Shown one piece after another: positions 25,152 through 33,822 of a stretch of 50,504 nucleotides of DNA. The translations under genes and the position numbers were made by a program. Source of the stretch: JBAVVD01 sp049697115 (GTDB lineage: Bacteria > Acidobacteriota > Aminicenantia > Aminicenantales > UBA4085). Below the pieces are notes generated by a model. That model saw only the letters and a list, made by a program, of their open reading frames with translations. It was not told the DNA's origin and did not search any database. Within the stretch, counting starts at the first letter, position 1, and the number at the start of each line of letters is the position of its first letter. The stretch covers positions 1-50,504 of the forward strand of contig JBAVVD010000008.1 in assembly GCA_049697115.1 (NCBI GenBank). Reading direction: 5' to 3'.

Positions 25152-26645
25152 TTATCTCCGCGTCAACTTAATGCCAAAAACAACAATCCCGACCAGAAGC
25201 CCAACCAAAAGAACAATAAGCAGACTAATGCCAAGAACATTCGTCCTGGACGCGATATGGATGCGGACAATCTTGTCTTCGGATTCCACCCTCCGGTTGT
25301 CAGCCAGACATTCTGTCCGGATCCGCGGTTCGTAGTCCCCCACAGAGACATCCGCGGGAGGTAGAAATTCAATATTCACGATTTCTTCTTTACTCTGTTC
25401 CAGAGTCGGAATGAGATCGGGCTGAACCTGGGAGCGCCAGTTGAGGGGCAGGTCCGTATAGACGCGGATATTGTTGAGCTTCCGCGTTCCGATATTTCTA
25501 ATCCGCACTTCCATCTTCACGATTTCCCCAATCTTTATTTCATGATACAGGTTGGCGGCCTGAACTTCGACTTTTCCCACTCCCCGGGGGATGATCTCCA
25601 GTCTGACGCTTCCCGCTTTTATGTTCTCTATCTGCTTCAGGCTGACAGGAGTCCCCCGGGCCAGTATTTCCTGAAGCTTTGTTTCCTGCTCGTTATCGAG
25701 CGTCAGAGCATAGAAATCGATGGGTCTGTCAATCACGACATCCGCGTCGGCATTTTTCGGAAGGTAGAGCCTCAAAGAAAACCGCATGCTGGTCACGCCT
25801 TCGGTGAATTTGATCTGAGAGAGCTTGGCCTGAGTCTGAGGGTCGACGAATTCATACGTGATCTGGTGGGGAAGGTTGACCACCTGGAGCTTGAAAATAT
25901 TGGCTTCCCCGCTGAATTTCTCCAGCGACAGATCGTAGGTCGCCTGGCTTTCCAAATCGGCTTCCTGGGAAAATTGAGCGGAGTTTATGGTGACCATGTT
26001 CGCGCTGACCCCTTTCTGGAGGAAAACAGAGGTCGTCTCGCTCTTTCCCGCGTAAAAGACGACCACATCCAGATTCTCCGCATCCTTGAGAAGGAGGAAA
26101 TTGACCTCCTTCTCCTTTTCCAGGGGCAGGGAGGCAATGATTTTTTCGTAAGGGTCGGAAATGATTTTTCCTTCGGAACGCAGTGAGACGTAGATATCCT
26201 TGATTTCCCTCAAGAAATCCAGTGGAAAGAGGTCTTCGGCACTGATGTTCAGTTTGGCCAGCTCTTTGATCTCTTTGGAGGAATAGCGAAGTCCAACCCG
26301 AACATATTTTTTTCCGCTGCGATCCTGATATTTCACTGCCCGGACCACGGAAATCCGCGCTTCGCTTCCCAGAAAACTGATCAAAGCCTCCTGATAGCTC
26401 ACCTGGGCTTGAAGATACGCGGTCTGGGTTCGGGCAAAGTCCTCCTCGGAGATCAGCCCCTGTTCTTTGAGCTTGAGCGCACGGTTAAAGTCGCCCTTGT
26501 TCTGCTCCAGAGTGAGCTGCGCTTTTTTCAGAGTCAGAAGCTTCTGGGTTTGAGACTCCTGAGCGTCGAGCGAATGGAATCCCCAAAAGACAAATCCGAT
26601 AACAAGGGATAAAAAGACAACCGTCATTTTCATCCGATCCTTCAT
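25152..26645 (-). CDS. Membrane-anchored envelope protein with NEW3-like domain
   Basis: A 497-residue protein of uncertain role. Parts in order: signal sequence or anchor (MKMTVVFLSLVIGFVFWGFH), an alpha-helical coiled-coil segment (about 35-90) like that of efflux adaptor proteins, a central region with no clear match, a NEW3-like beta-sandwich (about 375-455, NLYHEIKIGEIVKMEVRIRN and LPLNWRSQVQPDL), and a C-terminal membrane helix (about 465-490, LGISLLIVLLVGLLVGIVVF). ATG 26645 has GGAGG seven bases upstream. It directly follows a TolC-like gene, so it may be a trans-envelope partner, but no transporter gene is present in the run. Confidence 0.7.
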   Translation of the reverse strand: MKDRMKMTVVFLSLVIGFVFWGFHSLDAQESQTQKLLTLKKAQLTLEQNKGDFNRALKLKEQGLISEEDFARTQTAYLQAQVSYQEALISFLGSEARISVVRAVKYQDRSGKKYVRVGLRYSSKEIKELAKLNISAEDLFPLDFLREIKDIYVSLRSEGKIISDPYEKIIASLPLEKEKEVNFLLLKDAENLDVVVFYAGKSETTSVFLQKGVSANMVTINSAQFSQEADLESQATYDLSLEKFSGEANIFKLQVVNLPHQITYEFVDPQTQAKLSQIKFTEGVTSMRFSLRLYLPKNADADVVIDRPIDFYALTLDNEQETKLQEILARGTPVSLKQIENIKAGSVRLEIIPRGVGKVEVQAANLYHEIKIGEIVKMEVRIRNIGTRKLNNIRVYTDLPLNWRSQVQPDLIPTLEQSKEEIVNIEFLPPADVSVGDYEPRIRTECLADNRRVESEDKIVRIHIASRTNVLGISLLIVLLVGLLVGIVVFGIKLTRR

Positions 26646-26703
26646 CGGTTGGCCTCCATGATTCATAGACATCTCATTTCTCCTGTCATTTTCCCTCTCC
26701 TGT

Positions 26704-28254
26704 TTATATCACATCACTGATCTTAATACTCCATCGGTCCAAGCTCACTCCCAGAGCTTTGTCCAATCGGGACAAGGAGAGGTTGTAGTCAATGAGGGCC
26801 TTGAGTTCCATGCTCCGGGTATTGGCCAGGTCTCTCTGGTACTGGAGGACGACAAAGTTTGTGCTCAGGCCGGCCTTCAATTTCGACTCTTCCGCTTCCA
26901 GCTTCTGCTCGGCAAGCTCCCGCGCCACCTTATAGGCGAGAACCCGCCTGTAGTCCGTCTCAACGGCCCGGACCGCGGTGGCGATTTCCAGGGCCACCTG
27001 CTGCTCCTGGTACTTCAGCCTCATTTCCGCCTGCTCCCTGTTGACCTTGGCCTGGGCATACAGGGCGCGGGAGAAGAGAGAATTCAGCGGGAGAGAGAGC
27101 GTCAGTTCGACCTTCCAGTTTTTGTATTTGAGTTTGAACATATCCTTCATGGCCTCGGAAATCCCTCCCGGAATTCTATCGATCACGATTCCTGTCAGAG
27201 GATTATTGTCAAGGTAAATCAGCCGCTCCCCTGAAATTCCCGGACTCCAATAGAGGACATCGAAATTCAAATCCGGAAGAAGCTGATTCCTGGCGTAGCT
27301 CTGTTCGATTTCTCTGTTTTCAATCTCAACTCTCGAAACCTGAAGATCCGGCCTGCGTTCTCTGGCCATCTGTAGAGCCTCCTCCAGACTGATCTCCTTT
27401 ATCCGGAAAGCCGGCTTGTCGGACGGAGTGATTTCCGTAATATTTTCTTCGGCGGGAAGATTGATCAGGACTTTCAGCCGGTCCATATTGTCCTTCACCT
27501 GCGCTTCGGCCTGCAAGATATCCGCCTCTCGGGCGGCCACTTCGGCCTGGGCGCTCAGAATTTCTTTGGGCGCCAGCGTTCCGATATCGATTTCTCTCTG
27601 ATTTTTTCCCAGAAGGTCCTTCGCCAGATCGAGAGATTGACGTCGGACGGCCAGGGTTTCAATGCTGTAGACCAGATTCCAGTAGGCCTCTTCAATTTGA
27701 TAAACGGTGTCCAGCAGCACACTCTTGAATTCCTGTTCGGATATCCGCTTATTGTTCCGGGCAACGAGAATTTCTTTCCGGCTTGTCCGGAAACCGAAAT
27801 CCTTCAGCAACGGTTGAGTGAATTGAAAATTGAGAGTGCTCTTGTAAACGGGATTAATGATATTGAATAGGCTGTTCGTGTCATTCCTGAAAGAATTCAG
27901 CGAGATGGAGATCTGCCCGCCGGAGGGAATGAGCTGGCTGACCTGAGCGGAATAATCGCTATACGATGTGATCATCCGGCCGGAGGCGTCGAGCCAGGAG
28001 TAGGAAGCCGAGTTTTCGTTCCTTTTGGAAAAGCCAAAGCCAAGGCTGGGCAGGAATTTTTCACCGGCCCTGGCCAGAGCAATATCCGCCAGTTCAGGAT
28101 TCCGGACCTCAACGGCGATCCCGAGATTGTTTTGGATTGTCATCAGGACGCATTCTTCCAGGGAAAACGTTTTCGGGTGCTGTTCGGCCGCTCGGACCAA
28201 CGAGAAAAGAACTAAAATTAAAAAAATAAAACCGAATTTTGTCAGGTATTTCAT
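26704..28254 (-). CDS. TolC-family outer-membrane efflux protein
   Basis: A 516-residue outer-membrane channel protein. A signal peptide (MKYLTKFGFIFLILVLFSLVRA) is followed by two OEP repeats. FSLEECVLMTIQNNLGIAVEV opens the first, and LQVSRVEIENREIEQSYARN with long coiled-coil helices (EQAEMRLKYQEQQVALEIAT) the second. Such proteins form trimeric exit ducts for ABC, RND or type I export systems. ATG 28254 starts the signal peptide with GGGAGA upstream; the open frame extends 40 codons further but overlaps the previous gene. The previous gene ends 31 bases before this start. Confidence 0.88.
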   Translation of the reverse strand: MKYLTKFGFIFLILVLFSLVRAAEQHPKTFSLEECVLMTIQNNLGIAVEVRNPELADIALARAGEKFLPSLGFGFSKRNENSASYSWLDASGRMITSYSDYSAQVSQLIPSGGQISISLNSFRNDTNSLFNIINPVYKSTLNFQFTQPLLKDFGFRTSRKEILVARNNKRISEQEFKSVLLDTVYQIEEAYWNLVYSIETLAVRRQSLDLAKDLLGKNQREIDIGTLAPKEILSAQAEVAAREADILQAEAQVKDNMDRLKVLINLPAEENITEITPSDKPAFRIKEISLEEALQMARERRPDLQVSRVEIENREIEQSYARNQLLPDLNFDVLYWSPGISGERLIYLDNNPLTGIVIDRIPGGISEAMKDMFKLKYKNWKVELTLSLPLNSLFSRALYAQAKVNREQAEMRLKYQEQQVALEIATAVRAVETDYRRVLAYKVARELAEQKLEAEESKLKAGLSTNFVVLQYQRDLANTRSMELKALIDYNLSLSRLDKALGVSLDRWSIKISDVI

Positions 28255-28285
28255 GATCGATCTCCCGGTGAATTCATCCAGAAGC

Positions 28286-28822
28286 TTATTCCTTGTTCTG
28301 TATGACCCGGAGGGTTCCTGTTTTATCTTCCCCATTAAAAGCGACCATGAGCATGAGTCTTCCCTTCGCTGCATGGATCATTCCTCCACGCCCTATTTGA
28401 GCGGAAGCCTGGCTCTGCCAGCCTTTCGACTTCAATTCCTCAGTATATTTATTCAGAGAGCCGTCTTTAATATCTTGGATAACGATCATCCAAGACCGAA
28501 TCTCTCCATCGGTGGATCGTGTCACGCCGGCGGTCTTTCCATATCTGAACAGCGGCACATCGCCGGGAATGTCGGCGGGCCACCCCTTTTCCATGTAGGA
28601 GATTTCCGTCTTCCCTTCTTTGCTTTTTATTTCGACCTTTCCTCCTTTGATATCCACTTCAGCATTCTTGCCTGTGGCCTTCTCCAGCATTCTTTCCGTG
28701 GCTTCTTCAGCCATTTTTTCTTGACCGCTTTTGCAGCTCACGAAAACGCCGAAACCTGTCCACACAGCGAAAACGACCACCCATAGAGTCCATTTTTTAA
28801 GTTTGCTGTTCATTCTGTTCAT
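28286..28822 (-). CDS. Putative lipoprotein of unknown function
   Basis: A 178-residue protein I do not recognise. The N-terminal WTLWVVVFAVWTGFGVFVSCKSG is a lipoprotein signal with Cys in FVSC. A charged helical stretch (EKMAEEATERMLEKATGKNA) follows, then a small mixed domain (about 75-178) with LFRYGKTAGVTRSTDGEIRS and GGMIHAAKGRLMLMVAFNG. AAAGGAG lies just before the ATG. As the first gene of the TolC/NEW3 run, it may be an envelope accessory. Confidence 0.7.
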   Translation of the reverse strand: MNRMNSKLKKWTLWVVVFAVWTGFGVFVSCKSGQEKMAEEATERMLEKATGKNAEVDIKGGKVEIKSKEGKTEISYMEKGWPADIPGDVPLFRYGKTAGVTRSTDGEIRSWMIVIQDIKDGSLNKYTEELKSKGWQSQASAQIGRGGMIHAAKGRLMLMVAFNGEDKTGTLRVIQNKE

Positions 28823-28912
28823 TTTCTCCTTTCAATAAGCATTGTATTTTTTTACACTGGAAATATCAAAATATTTTCACCTCACTTCATTCACGCGCGC
28901 AAGAAAAGGACG

Positions 28913-28960
28913 CCCAAATTTGGGAGGACATTTGAAAATTGCCGTTTTCTGAGGTATAAA
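28913..28960 (+). promoter_or_regulatory. Sigma-70 promoter with adjacent palindrome, for the DUF1015 gene
   Basis: -35 TTGAAA (28932-28937), 17-base spacer, -10 TATAAA (28955-28960). A perfect 12-base palindrome, CCCAAATTTGGG (28913-28924), lies 7 bases upstream of the -35 and could bind a regulator. The start would be about 108 bases before the ATG at 29075. Confidence 0.55.
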
Positions 28961-29074
28961 ATTCCATATAAAAATGAAGAGATTGAACAGAGCGCTTTTC
29001 AGGGCCCACCCAAAAGCCGGTGTTTGTCTCTTCATCTTTTTCAATTTCATCAATTCCATCAATAAGGAAGGATT

Positions 29075-30412
29075 ATGAGAACATATGCATCAATCTGTCT
29101 CGGCATTCCCCGCACGCTTCTTCCCAAACCGGGCCTTGACCTGACCAAATGGGCGGTCATTGCCTGTGACCAATTCACTTCGGAGCCGGACTATTGGCAG
29201 AAAGTCAGCGACTTTATCGGAGAGGCTCCGTCCACCTTGAATTTGATCTATCCCGAGATCTACCTCGGCGAGAAAAATCCCCAAGCCAGGATCACGCGCA
29301 TCCGCGAATATATGGAGCGTTACATGGACATGGGTTTATGGGAAGAGTCCGAGGGCTTCATTTATGTCGAACGGGAGGTCGGTCCGCACATCCGGAAGGG
29401 ACTGATCGTCTGTCTCGATCTGGAAGGCTATGATTTCCATAAAGGGTCGACGTACCTCATCCGGTCTACGGAAGGCACGATTCTTGAGCGGATTCCACCA
29501 AGGGTGAGAACCCGGGAGGGGGCCCCCATTGAACTTCCCCATATCATGGTCCTGATCGACGATCCTCAAAATACAGTCATCGGCCCCTTGACGGCGAACC
29601 GGGAGAAGCTGAAGAAGCTCTATGATTTTGAGCTCATGATGCGCTCGGGGCATCTCAGCGGCTACAAGGTGGATGAGCCCGGCCTTGAAAGCAACATCAT
29701 TCACAGCCTGGAGGCCCTGGCGGAGGCCGGAACCTTTTCCCGTAAATACGATTTGAGCACGAACACGCCTGTTCTCCTCTATGCCATGGGAGACGGCAAC
29801 CACTCACTGGCCACAGCCAAGACGATCTGGGAAAAGGCCAAGAAACACGCGCCGGACAGCCACAAGATGATGAATTCACCTCTGCGTTACGCGCTGGTCG
29901 AACTGGTCAACCTTCACGATGAGGCCCTCATCTTCGAGCCCATCCACAGAGTGCTCTTCGGACTGGCCCAAGGCCGGGACTTAGTCAATGAGATGGAGGC
30001 TTTTTATCCAACGTCCTGTTCCTCTACGACCGCCGGAAGTCTTGAACAGATGAAGGCCGAAGTGGATTCCCAGACCGAAGGCGCCCATAATATCGGACTC
30101 ATCACTCCCGGCGGCTTCCGCGTCATCAAAATCTCCAGCCCTGCTTCCAACCTCCCTGTAGGAACACTCCAGAACTTCCTCGACGTCTTTTTGAAAAATA
30201 GGGGAGCGGAACAGGTCGACTATGTTCACGGGACGGACGTGGTCCTCAAACTCGGCCAAAATCCCGGAAATATGGGTTTTTACCTGCCGGCCATGAAAAA
30301 GCAGGACCTGTTCAAGACGGTCATCCTGGACGGGGCGCTTCCCCGCAAGACTTTCTCCATGGGCGAGGCCTGGGAAAAGCGGTTCTACATGGAAGCACGG
30401 AAGTTGTTCTGA
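29075..30412 (+). CDS. DUF1015-family protein
   Basis: A 445-residue cytoplasmic protein of the conserved DUF1015 family, whose biochemical role is not settled from what I can see. Landmarks: KWAVIACDQFTSEPDYWQ near the start and LLYAMGDGNHSLATAKTIWE in the middle, the latter matching the family's DGxHR/DGNHS motif. There is no signal peptide or membrane segment. The ATG follows AAGGAAGGA. It is a single-gene unit: divergent from the lipoprotein run and followed by a sigma-54 promoter for the next gene. Confidence 0.82.
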   Translation: MRTYASICLGIPRTLLPKPGLDLTKWAVIACDQFTSEPDYWQKVSDFIGEAPSTLNLIYPEIYLGEKNPQARITRIREYMERYMDMGLWEESEGFIYVEREVGPHIRKGLIVCLDLEGYDFHKGSTYLIRSTEGTILERIPPRVRTREGAPIELPHIMVLIDDPQNTVIGPLTANREKLKKLYDFELMMRSGHLSGYKVDEPGLESNIIHSLEALAEAGTFSRKYDLSTNTPVLLYAMGDGNHSLATAKTIWEKAKKHAPDSHKMMNSPLRYALVELVNLHDEALIFEPIHRVLFGLAQGRDLVNEMEAFYPTSCSSTTAGSLEQMKAEVDSQTEGAHNIGLITPGGFRVIKISSPASNLPVGTLQNFLDVFLKNRGAEQVDYVHGTDVVLKLGQNPGNMGFYLPAMKKQDLFKTVILDGALPRKTFSMGEAWEKRFYMEARKLF

Positions 30413-30445
30413 GAATCAGAAAAAATGAGGTTCAGCCCACCTATT

Positions 30446-30461
30446 TGGCATGAAATTTGCT
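30446..30461 (+). promoter_or_regulatory. Sigma-54 (-24/-12) promoter for the GWxTD gene
   Basis: TGGCATGAAATTTGCT has GG (30447-30448) and GC (30459-30460) exactly 10 bases apart. The expected start is near 30472, so the leader is long, about 188 bases. Confidence 0.85.
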
Positions 30462-30520
30462 TATTATCTCAAGGAGAGGTTCTTCCGCCTTGAAACTGTC
30501 TTCCCAGAGGAGTAGTTTAT

Positions 30521-30538
30521 TATTACGGACGTAATAAA
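30521..30538. promoter_or_regulatory. Inverted repeat in the GWxTD leader
   Basis: TTATTACG (30521-30528), GA, CGTAATAA (30531-30538): a perfect 8-base dyad inside the long leader between the sigma-54 promoter and the start codon. It could be a repressor site or a small RNA hairpin. Confidence 0.4.
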
Positions 30539-30659
30539 TAAAGTGACAATGTATGATCGGCGCTGGGGCCGCATATATTCTGTCAAGTCATTTATTGCGT
30601 TCGTATTAGTATTGAGTCCTAGAGAAGACATTCAATCGAATGAATCGAGGAGCTTGAAC

Positions 30660-32720
30660 ATGAAAAGGCCATCCATCCTTATTTTTTTATTTTTAATGTT
30701 CATTATTCTGGCTGGCGACGGAAACGCGCAAAAGAAAGGGCTTCCTGAAAATTATAAAAAATGGCTGGAGGAGGAAGTCATCTATATCATCGGATCAAAA
30801 GAAAAAGAAGTCTTTCTCCAGCTCCAAACCGACAGGGAAAGGGATCTTTTCATCGAGGCCTTCTGGAACCATCGAGACCCCACTCCGGGAACGCCCGAGA
30901 ATGAATTTAAAACCGAGCATTACCGCCGCATCAATTATGCCAATCATTTTTTTGGCCGGAAGTCCCCCCTGCCCGGTTGGAAGACCGACCGCGGCCGGGT
31001 TTATATCAAGCTCGGCGAGCCGAACGACATCGAAAGATACGAGGCGCAGTCAGCGACCTATCCGGTTGAAGTCTGGTTCTATCAAGGCCAAGAGAGACTC
31101 GGCCTCCCCATTGGGTTTAATATCGTGTTCTTCCAGAAAGGCGGGTCCGGAGATTTCGTGCTCTACAGCCCCGCCCAGCACGGCCCCCAGGCTCTGCTGC
31201 CCTCTTACTATGGAGACCCTTTGGATTATTTGGACGCGTATACCCAGCTCAGAGACGCCTCCCCGGATGTGGCCAGGTACTCCCTCAGTTTGTTGCCGGA
31301 CGAACAAATGATGACTCTCAGCCGTCCGACGCTCGCTTCAGACCTGCTCATCCAGAAAGTGGAATCAAGTCCCCAGTACATGCTCGAGGAAAGGTACGCA
31401 CAAAAATTCCTTGCGTACAAAGACATCGTTGAAGTGGAGTATTCCACCAACTATATTGAAAGCGATTCGCTGGTCAAAGTCTTCAAGGAACCATCGGGCA
31501 CTTATTTTGTCCACTATGCGCTCGAGCCGTCCAGGATATCGGTGGGTGCCTATGAACAAAAATATTACACGCTATTAAAGGTCAATGGCAAAATTTCCGA
31601 TATGGAGGGGAAGACGATTTTCCAGTTTGAGCGCGATTACTCTCTGGATTTCAACGAAGACCAGATCACGGCCATCAGCCACCAGGCGCTCGATCTCCAC
31701 GATATGTTCCCTCTGATCCCAGGAACTTACAATTTCTCGATCATCCTTAAGAATGAAGTCTCCAAGGAGTTCACCTCTCTGGAGAAAAAGCTATTCATCC
31801 CCGGGGATGAAACTCCTCTTCAGATGACGTCCCTGCTGCTGGGCTTCAAGACGACTAAGGTTGAAGCCGGAGTGAAGAGGCTTCAACCGTTCCAATTGGG
31901 GACCACCCAGATTTATTCTCAGCCGAATAGAGTCTTCACGAAGGCGGATCATCTGGCCGTGGGATTCCAGATTTATGGCCTCAGCGCGGCTGTCGCCTCC
32001 GACGCAGAGCTGAAGTTTGTCTTTCTCAGAGACGAAACAGAGTTCCGCTCTTTCTCCAAGAAAGTCAGCCAATTCCCCGAAGCCCCCAATTTCGTTGAGG
32101 AAATTCCTCTGACCGAATTCCCGCCGGCCCACTACAAACTCCGCCTCTCTCTTCTAGTCGCAGGAAAGGAAGCGCTTTCCACCACCGAAGAATTCGACGT
32201 CTCCCTTCTTGAAACCGTTCCCCGGCCATTTATTCGCTCCAAAATTCATGCCGCCGCGGAAGACCCGGTGTACGAATATATTATTGGGCTCCAGCTGCTT
32301 AACTCAGGCAAAGTCAACGAAGCCCGGGTCAAACTCGAAGAAGCCTATACCCATAGGCCGGAATCTATAGACTTTGCTCTCAGCCTGGCCCACATTTATT
32401 TAACCATGGCCGAATTCAAGAAAGTCGAACCGATCCTCCTTCCCTTCTTAAAACAGACCCAAAAACCCAAATATGAACTTTTTATGATCCTGGGTAAAGC
32501 CCATCAGGGCGGAGGGGAGCTGGAGAAAGCGATTTCCATTTATGACCAGACCATATCCCACTACGGCATCAACACAAATATTCTGAATGCCCTCGGAGAC
32601 TGCTATTTCCAGCTGGGACGGACAGGAGAAGCGCTGGTATCCTGGAAAAAATCCCTGGAGCTCAATCCCGACCAGCCCCAAGTCAAAAAATACGTGGAAA
32701 CTCTGGAGGGAAAAAAATAA
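30660..32720 (+). CDS. Exported GWxTD-domain protein with C-terminal TPR repeats
   Basis: A 686-residue protein of the GWxTD family, known mainly from Acidobacteria, Aminicenantes and relatives and of unknown function. Signal peptide (MKRPSILIFLFLMFIILAGDGNA); GWxTD domain (about 30-150) with FIEAFWNHRDPTPGTPENEF, YANHFFG and the name motif GWKTDRGRVYIKLGEP; a long beta-rich middle; TPR-like helices at the end (about 550-680). ATG 30660 has GAGGAG (30647-30652) 7 bases away, and the frame upstream is not signal-like. It stands behind a sigma-54 promoter and is followed by another secreted protein with its own weak promoter. Confidence 0.88.
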   Translation: MKRPSILIFLFLMFIILAGDGNAQKKGLPENYKKWLEEEVIYIIGSKEKEVFLQLQTDRERDLFIEAFWNHRDPTPGTPENEFKTEHYRRINYANHFFGRKSPLPGWKTDRGRVYIKLGEPNDIERYEAQSATYPVEVWFYQGQERLGLPIGFNIVFFQKGGSGDFVLYSPAQHGPQALLPSYYGDPLDYLDAYTQLRDASPDVARYSLSLLPDEQMMTLSRPTLASDLLIQKVESSPQYMLEERYAQKFLAYKDIVEVEYSTNYIESDSLVKVFKEPSGTYFVHYALEPSRISVGAYEQKYYTLLKVNGKISDMEGKTIFQFERDYSLDFNEDQITAISHQALDLHDMFPLIPGTYNFSIILKNEVSKEFTSLEKKLFIPGDETPLQMTSLLLGFKTTKVEAGVKRLQPFQLGTTQIYSQPNRVFTKADHLAVGFQIYGLSAAVASDAELKFVFLRDETEFRSFSKKVSQFPEAPNFVEEIPLTEFPPAHYKLRLSLLVAGKEALSTTEEFDVSLLETVPRPFIRSKIHAAAEDPVYEYIIGLQLLNSGKVNEARVKLEEAYTHRPESIDFALSLAHIYLTMAEFKKVEPILLPFLKQTQKPKYELFMILGKAHQGGGELEKAISIYDQTISHYGINTNILNALGDCYFQLGRTGEALVSWKKSLELNPDQPQVKKYVETLEGKK

Positions 32721-32744
32721 AAGTATGTTGAAAATAAACATATC

Positions 32745-32753
32745 TGGTATACT
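32745..32753 (+). promoter_or_regulatory. Extended -10 promoter upstream of the secreted companion gene
   Basis: TGGTATACT gives TGn plus TATACT, 65 bases before the ATG at 32818. A TTGAAA lies too close (14-base spacer) to be a normal -35. Confidence 0.4.
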
Positions 32754-32817
32754 TAGCTTTTCATCTCGGCCCAAAGAAGGCTATTGAGAAATAAACCTAT
32801 CATTCGAGGAGGAAAAT

Positions 32818-33822
32818 ATGGAAACGAGAAAGCCAGTCGCAACTGTTTTTCTTGTGGTCGCAATGTCCCTTCTGCTCTTGGCATCCGCCAGCTTTGCCCA
32901 ACAGTCTGAAGAAAAGGTCTCTATTCCTGGGAAAGTTCGATCGGCCCTCCAGCAGGGACTTGCTTCGCAGCAGGGACAGCAGGATATTCCTTTTACCATC
33001 ACTCAAAGTCTTTACCTTCCTGCCCGAGAAAGACTCCACAATGTCTTTTTCCTGAAAATTAAAAATGCCGACTTGGGATTTGCTCCCTCTACCCCATCCC
33101 AGCTTCAAGCCGCCCTGAATATCTTTCTTCAGATCCACCGGACGGATGCCGGAACTCCAGGGCAGGTAGTCAAGGAAGTCGTTATTCCCGTTACCCTGGA
33201 AGAAGACAGTGCTTCTTATGACCCTGAAAAAGAAGAGATATACCTTTTTGCGTATCCCCTGCCTCCGGGAAAATATCTTCTGGCTACGGCCATGGCTTCT
33301 CAAGGCTTAAAGAAAATCGGAACCAGTTATTATGAGTTCACCCTGCCTAACCTGGCCCTTCCATCCAATAACCTTGAGACAACTCCGGTCTTTTTTATCA
33401 AAGATTTGAAAGAAATGGAATCCCCCGAGACAACCGTCATGGTCCATAAGGGATTCTTTACCTATTCCACCCTCTCCATCGAACCCAAGATCACTCCGAC
33501 TTTTGCTCCGGGTGAAAACGCGGAGGTTTTCTACTTTATTTTTGGCGCCGCCCAAAACGAAGAGCAAAAATTCATGATTGAAGTCACCTATGAACTCAAG
33601 AAAGGCGAAGAGACGGTCATTCGCTGGCAGCCAGCGATATGTGCCTCCCCTGTGGTCAGCCAACCCTTGCCCATGAAACAAACAGTGATCGTCGGAACCG
33701 AACAGGAAGAAAAACAGGAAGAACGGGATCTGGAGCCTGGAAATTACACCCTGACCTTCAAAATAGAAGACAAGATTTCAGGGAAAACAGCGACAAGAAC
33801 CCTGGACATCGAGGTTAAATAA
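32818..33822 (+). CDS. Secreted protein of unknown function next to the GWxTD gene
   Basis: A 334-residue protein I do not recognise. A clear signal peptide (about 1-27, VATVFLVVAMSLLLLASASFAQQ) is followed by what looks like two or three beta-rich domains, for example FTITQSLYLPARERLHNVFF, FAYPLPPGKYLLATAMASQG and LEPGNYTLTFKIEDKISGKT. The last is reminiscent of Ig-like folds and of the middle part of the GWxTD neighbour. The ATG follows GAGGAGG. Its stop overlaps the stop of the convergent pgsW gene by 8 bases. It is probably an envelope partner of the GWxTD protein, by position only. Confidence 0.75.
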   Translation: METRKPVATVFLVVAMSLLLLASASFAQQSEEKVSIPGKVRSALQQGLASQQGQQDIPFTITQSLYLPARERLHNVFFLKIKNADLGFAPSTPSQLQAALNIFLQIHRTDAGTPGQVVKEVVIPVTLEEDSASYDPEKEEIYLFAYPLPPGKYLLATAMASQGLKKIGTSYYEFTLPNLALPSNNLETTPVFFIKDLKEMESPETTVMVHKGFFTYSTLSIEPKITPTFAPGENAEVFYFIFGAAQNEEQKFMIEVTYELKKGEETVIRWQPAICASPVVSQPLPMKQTVIVGTEQEEKQEERDLEPGNYTLTFKIEDKISGKTATRTLDIEVK

